In this document: one piece after another, positions 6,700 to 7,738 of the stretch
How positions within the stretch are numbered: position 1 is the stretch's first letter
Layout: each line of letters starts with the position of its first letter
Assembly: GCA_029010655.1 (NCBI GenBank)
Contig: JAQXKW010000238.1
Location: forward strand, 1-7,738
Direction: 5' to 3'
Origin: Clostridia bacterium
GTDB lineage: Bacteria; Bacillota; Clostridia; Oscillospirales; CAG-272
Length of the DNA stretch: 7,738 nucleotides
Program-made: the position numbers and the translations under genes
The notes under the pieces: generated by a model
Database searches by the model: none
What the model was told of the DNA's origin: nothing
Seen by the model: only the letters and a program-made list of their open reading frames with translations

Positions 6700-6935
6700 T
6701 AGATGTCGGAGTGAAATTGTGATGTGGACTTGAGCCGACAAGAAAACACACAGGTGATATATCGCTGACGCGATATGATATAATCCTTGATAATTATGAA
6801 ATGTTCCTTTTCAAACAGATTATAATATATAATCTGTTTGAAATCAATGCGAAGCATTGCATATCATCAAAACGAAGTTTTGTAAATCATCAACGGTGAT
6901 AACCGTTGTATATCATCAAGCCGACAGACTTTTTA
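6700..6935. repeat. Non-coding hairpin-rich element with variable stems and a conserved linker
   Basis: No gene is supported here. Three adjacent stem-loops read CAATGC-GAA-GCATTG (6845-6859), CAAAAC-GAA-GTTTTG (6868-6882) and CAACGGT-GATA-ACCGTTG (6891-6908). They start exactly 23 bp apart, and each is followed by a linker of the form (T/A)ATCAT. The outer CAA/TTG pairs are constant, while the inner pairs change on both sides together. A related hairpin ATATCGC-TGAC-GCGATAT (6759-6776) is flanked by GATAT, and a long palindrome lies at 6809-6843. GTCGG (6705-6709) near the left edge and CCGAC (6921-6925) near the right edge are inverted copies; AGCCGACA recurs at 6733-6740 and 6919-6926. This looks like a REP- or MITE-like element of Clostridia. 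Exact ends are estimated. Family name unknown. Confidence 0.65.
6809..6843. repeat. 35-nt palindrome, 16-bp perfect stem with a 3-nt loop
   Basis: TTTCAAACAGATTATA (6809-6824) and TATAATCTGTTTGAAA (6828-6843) are exact reverse complements separated by ATA. Neither strand has a U-run after it, so it is not a standard terminator. It is longer and more AT-rich than the neighbouring hairpins and may be a separate insertion within the element, or the most intact unit of it. Confidence 0.85.
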
Positions 6936-6942
6936 TGCACAC

Positions 6943-6979
6943 CTAACGGTAATACTCTTTACTTTCCATATAGACCTCC
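6943..6979 (-). pseudogene. Orphan translation start: Shine-Dalgarno, ATG and eight codons of a truncated gene
   Basis: On the minus strand GGAGGT (complement of 6974-6979) is followed after 4 nt by ATG 6969 and codons for MESKEYYR, then TAG (6945-6943). The initiation signal is among the best in the window, and it lies 41 nt after the stop of the DUF5640-like gene with no terminator between, as expected for the next gene of an operon. The frame dies within about 10 bp of the hairpin element, and no other frame continues. The simplest reading is a gene whose body was replaced or deleted at the element boundary. A short leader peptide is the alternative. Confidence 0.45.
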
Positions 6980-7010
6980 GTTAATAGCTTCTGTTATGTT
7001 TTGTCGCACT

Positions 7011-7616
7011 TTAGTCCTGTTTTGTCAGCTCATAAACCTTTCCAGGAACTGCCGTATCGTTTCCTCCTACAAGAGTCAAGGTACTGTTTTGCACGGTAAA
7101 ACTGTAAGTGCTGTCGTGGGCGGATTCGTTTATAAAATCTATGTAAAGCTGGTTTCCGTTGATTTCATACTTAAAGTCGTAGGAAGCGGACGGCAGCATC
7201 ATCGCTCCGGCTCCCTTTCCGTTAAATTCATAGGCAGTGGTCCCGTCATAATTCCATTTGCCGGCAAGTGCATCTGTTCTGCCGGAGCAGCCTTTACAAA
7301 TCGGCACAATAATCAGAACAACGAAAAGAAGCGCTAATAATGAGACAATCACGGTTCTTTGCCTTTTTCTTCGCTTTATTGCGGTTTTGCGTGTAGGGGA
7401 GAGATACCTGCCTTTACTTTTTTGAGCTTGTCTTTTGTATTCGGTTTGATTTGATGTGCGGACAGTCCGTTTGGCGTCAGTTGGATTTTGGGAAACCTGC
7501 CGAGACTACAAATGGTTCTGCCGCATTTGAGCTTGATTATTTCTTTCTGACGAAGGCAAAGGTGCTTTGTCAAATGTTCTGAGTATTTCTTCAATTACTT
7601 TTTCTTGTTCGTCCAT
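7011..7616 (-). pseudogene. Membrane-anchored DUF5640-like protein gene interrupted by an in-frame TAG
   Basis: ATG 7616 follows AAGGAG with 7-nt spacing and opens a frame that runs 202 codons to TAA at 7013-7011 with a single interruption, TAG at codon 37 (7508-7506). Before the stop: MDEQEKVIEEILRTFDKAP and a Gln-rich stretch. After it, a Gln/Lys/Arg-rich segment ending IKRRKRQRT, a membrane helix (about 89-107, VIVSLLALLFVVLIIV), and an outside domain (about 116-199) with LAGKWNYDGTTAYEFNG, YDFKYEINGNQLYIDF and STLTLVGG. This resembles the small beta-sandwich or lipocalin-like DUF5640 family. Composition is continuous across the stop, and the setting NHL-stop-SRQ in a Gln-rich region fits a CAG-to-TAG change. 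The only in-frame restart is GTG 7352, with no Shine-Dalgarno and lacking the positive-inside residues. It could be a recent pseudogene, a readthrough case or a sequence error. Function unknown. Confidence 0.7.
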
Positions 7617-7623
7617 TTGGTTT

Positions 7624-7629
7624 CTCCTT
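7624..7629 (-). promoter_or_regulatory. Ribosome binding site that fixes the start of the interrupted gene
   Basis: AAGGAG on the minus strand, 7 nt before ATG 7616. It overlaps the TAA stop of the upstream gene (7630-7628), so the two genes are translationally linked. It shows that the gene begins well upstream of the GTG at 7352. Confidence 0.8.
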
Positions 7630-7738
7630 ATTCGGTTTCTTTCCGAAAACCGGCAAAGCGCCTTTCTTTACCGCCTTTCGGAAAGGGATTTCCGAAGAAA
7701 TCCTTTTCATAAGGAGAAGGCGGCAGCGGAAGCTCCGC
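7628..7738 (-). CDS. C-terminal tail of an unidentified minus-strand gene (partial, runs off the right edge)
   Basis: The frame from the right edge is open for 36 codons and ends in TAA at 7630-7628, 11 nt before the ATG of the next gene and overlapping its Shine-Dalgarno. The peptide (AELPLPPSPYEKDFFGNPF, then a Lys/Arg-rich end, FAGFRKETE) looks like a proline-rich, charged, disordered tail. The stop-RBS-ATG arrangement supports this frame over a second frame that is also open here. No family can be assigned from the tail. Confidence 0.5.
   Translation of the reverse strand, partial: AELPLPPSPYEKDFFGNPFPKGGKERRFAGFRKETE

Noticed and set aside
6510..6857. 115-codon minus-strand open frame
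   Set aside because: It runs through the promoter, leader and hairpin array upstream of the lipoprotein gene, has no Shine-Dalgarno, and its composition follows the AT-rich non-coding DNA.
6845..6916. CRISPR array
   Set aside because: Units are 23 bp dyads with a conserved linker. There are no constant repeats separated by unique spacers of standard length, and no cas genes.
7376..7594. 72-codon minus-strand open frame from a TTG start
   Set aside because: It overlaps, in another frame, the interrupted gene starting at ATG 7616, which has a perfect ribosome binding site and continues into a recognisable anchored domain.
7639..7685. Inverted repeat CTTTCCGAAA / TTTCGGAAAG
   Set aside because: It lies within the coding tail of the partial right-edge gene, has a 27-nt loop and no U-run, and each arm is low-complexity and partly self-complementary.

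Overview
The window looks like chromosomal DNA from a low-to-medium-GC Firmicute, most likely a gut-type Clostridia (Oscillospirales or Lachnospirales). This rests on AT-rich intergenic DNA, AGGAGG-type ribosome binding sites, TG-extended sigma-A promoters, a lipoprotein lipobox, a 7TM-GGDEF sensor and a small anchored DUF5640-like protein. The exact taxon cannot be read from the sequence. Nearly everything is on the minus strand, so genes are transcribed from right to left.

Layout, left to right. Positions 2-61 hold the hydrophobic C-terminus of a plus-strand gene that enters from the left. It converges on the minus-strand block at a bidirectional terminator (84-117). Two c-di-GMP genes follow: a five-domain response regulator REC-GGDEF-EAL-REC-GGDEF (136-2724) and, upstream of it, a membrane sensor with an extracytoplasmic domain, seven further TM helices and a GGDEF domain (2832-4442). 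A clear promoter precedes the sensor (4481-4509). No terminator separates the two genes, so they look like one transcript, possibly with a 29-codon small ORF between them that overlaps the regulator start. Next comes a separately transcribed lipoprotein gene (4669-6513). It is a sugar-type solute-binding protein fused to a 5'-nucleotidase C-terminal domain, with its own strong promoter (6643-6671), a roughly 120-nt leader and a strong terminator (4614-4652). No ABC permease or ATPase is present, so it may be a ligand receptor rather than a transport component.

The right third is degraded or accessory. Positions about 6700-6935 are non-coding and carry a family of short hairpins whose stems differ in sequence but keep their pairing, plus a 35-nt near-continuous palindrome. 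Directly beside it sits an orphan translation start (good Shine-Dalgarno, ATG, eight codons, stop), which looks like the front of a gene cut off by the hairpin element. Further right is a gene for a small membrane-anchored protein (7011-7616) whose reading frame is whole except for one in-frame TAG at codon 37. The tail of another minus-strand gene (7628-7738) ends just upstream of it. These three form a decaying operon.

Possible working model (inference): the lipoprotein binds a sugar or nucleotide-like ligand at the cell surface and informs the adjacent 7TM-GGDEF sensor. The sensor makes c-di-GMP, and the co-transcribed response regulator adds a phosphorylation-controlled EAL phosphodiesterase and a second cyclase. 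No histidine kinase and no recognisable c-di-GMP riboswitch lie in the window.
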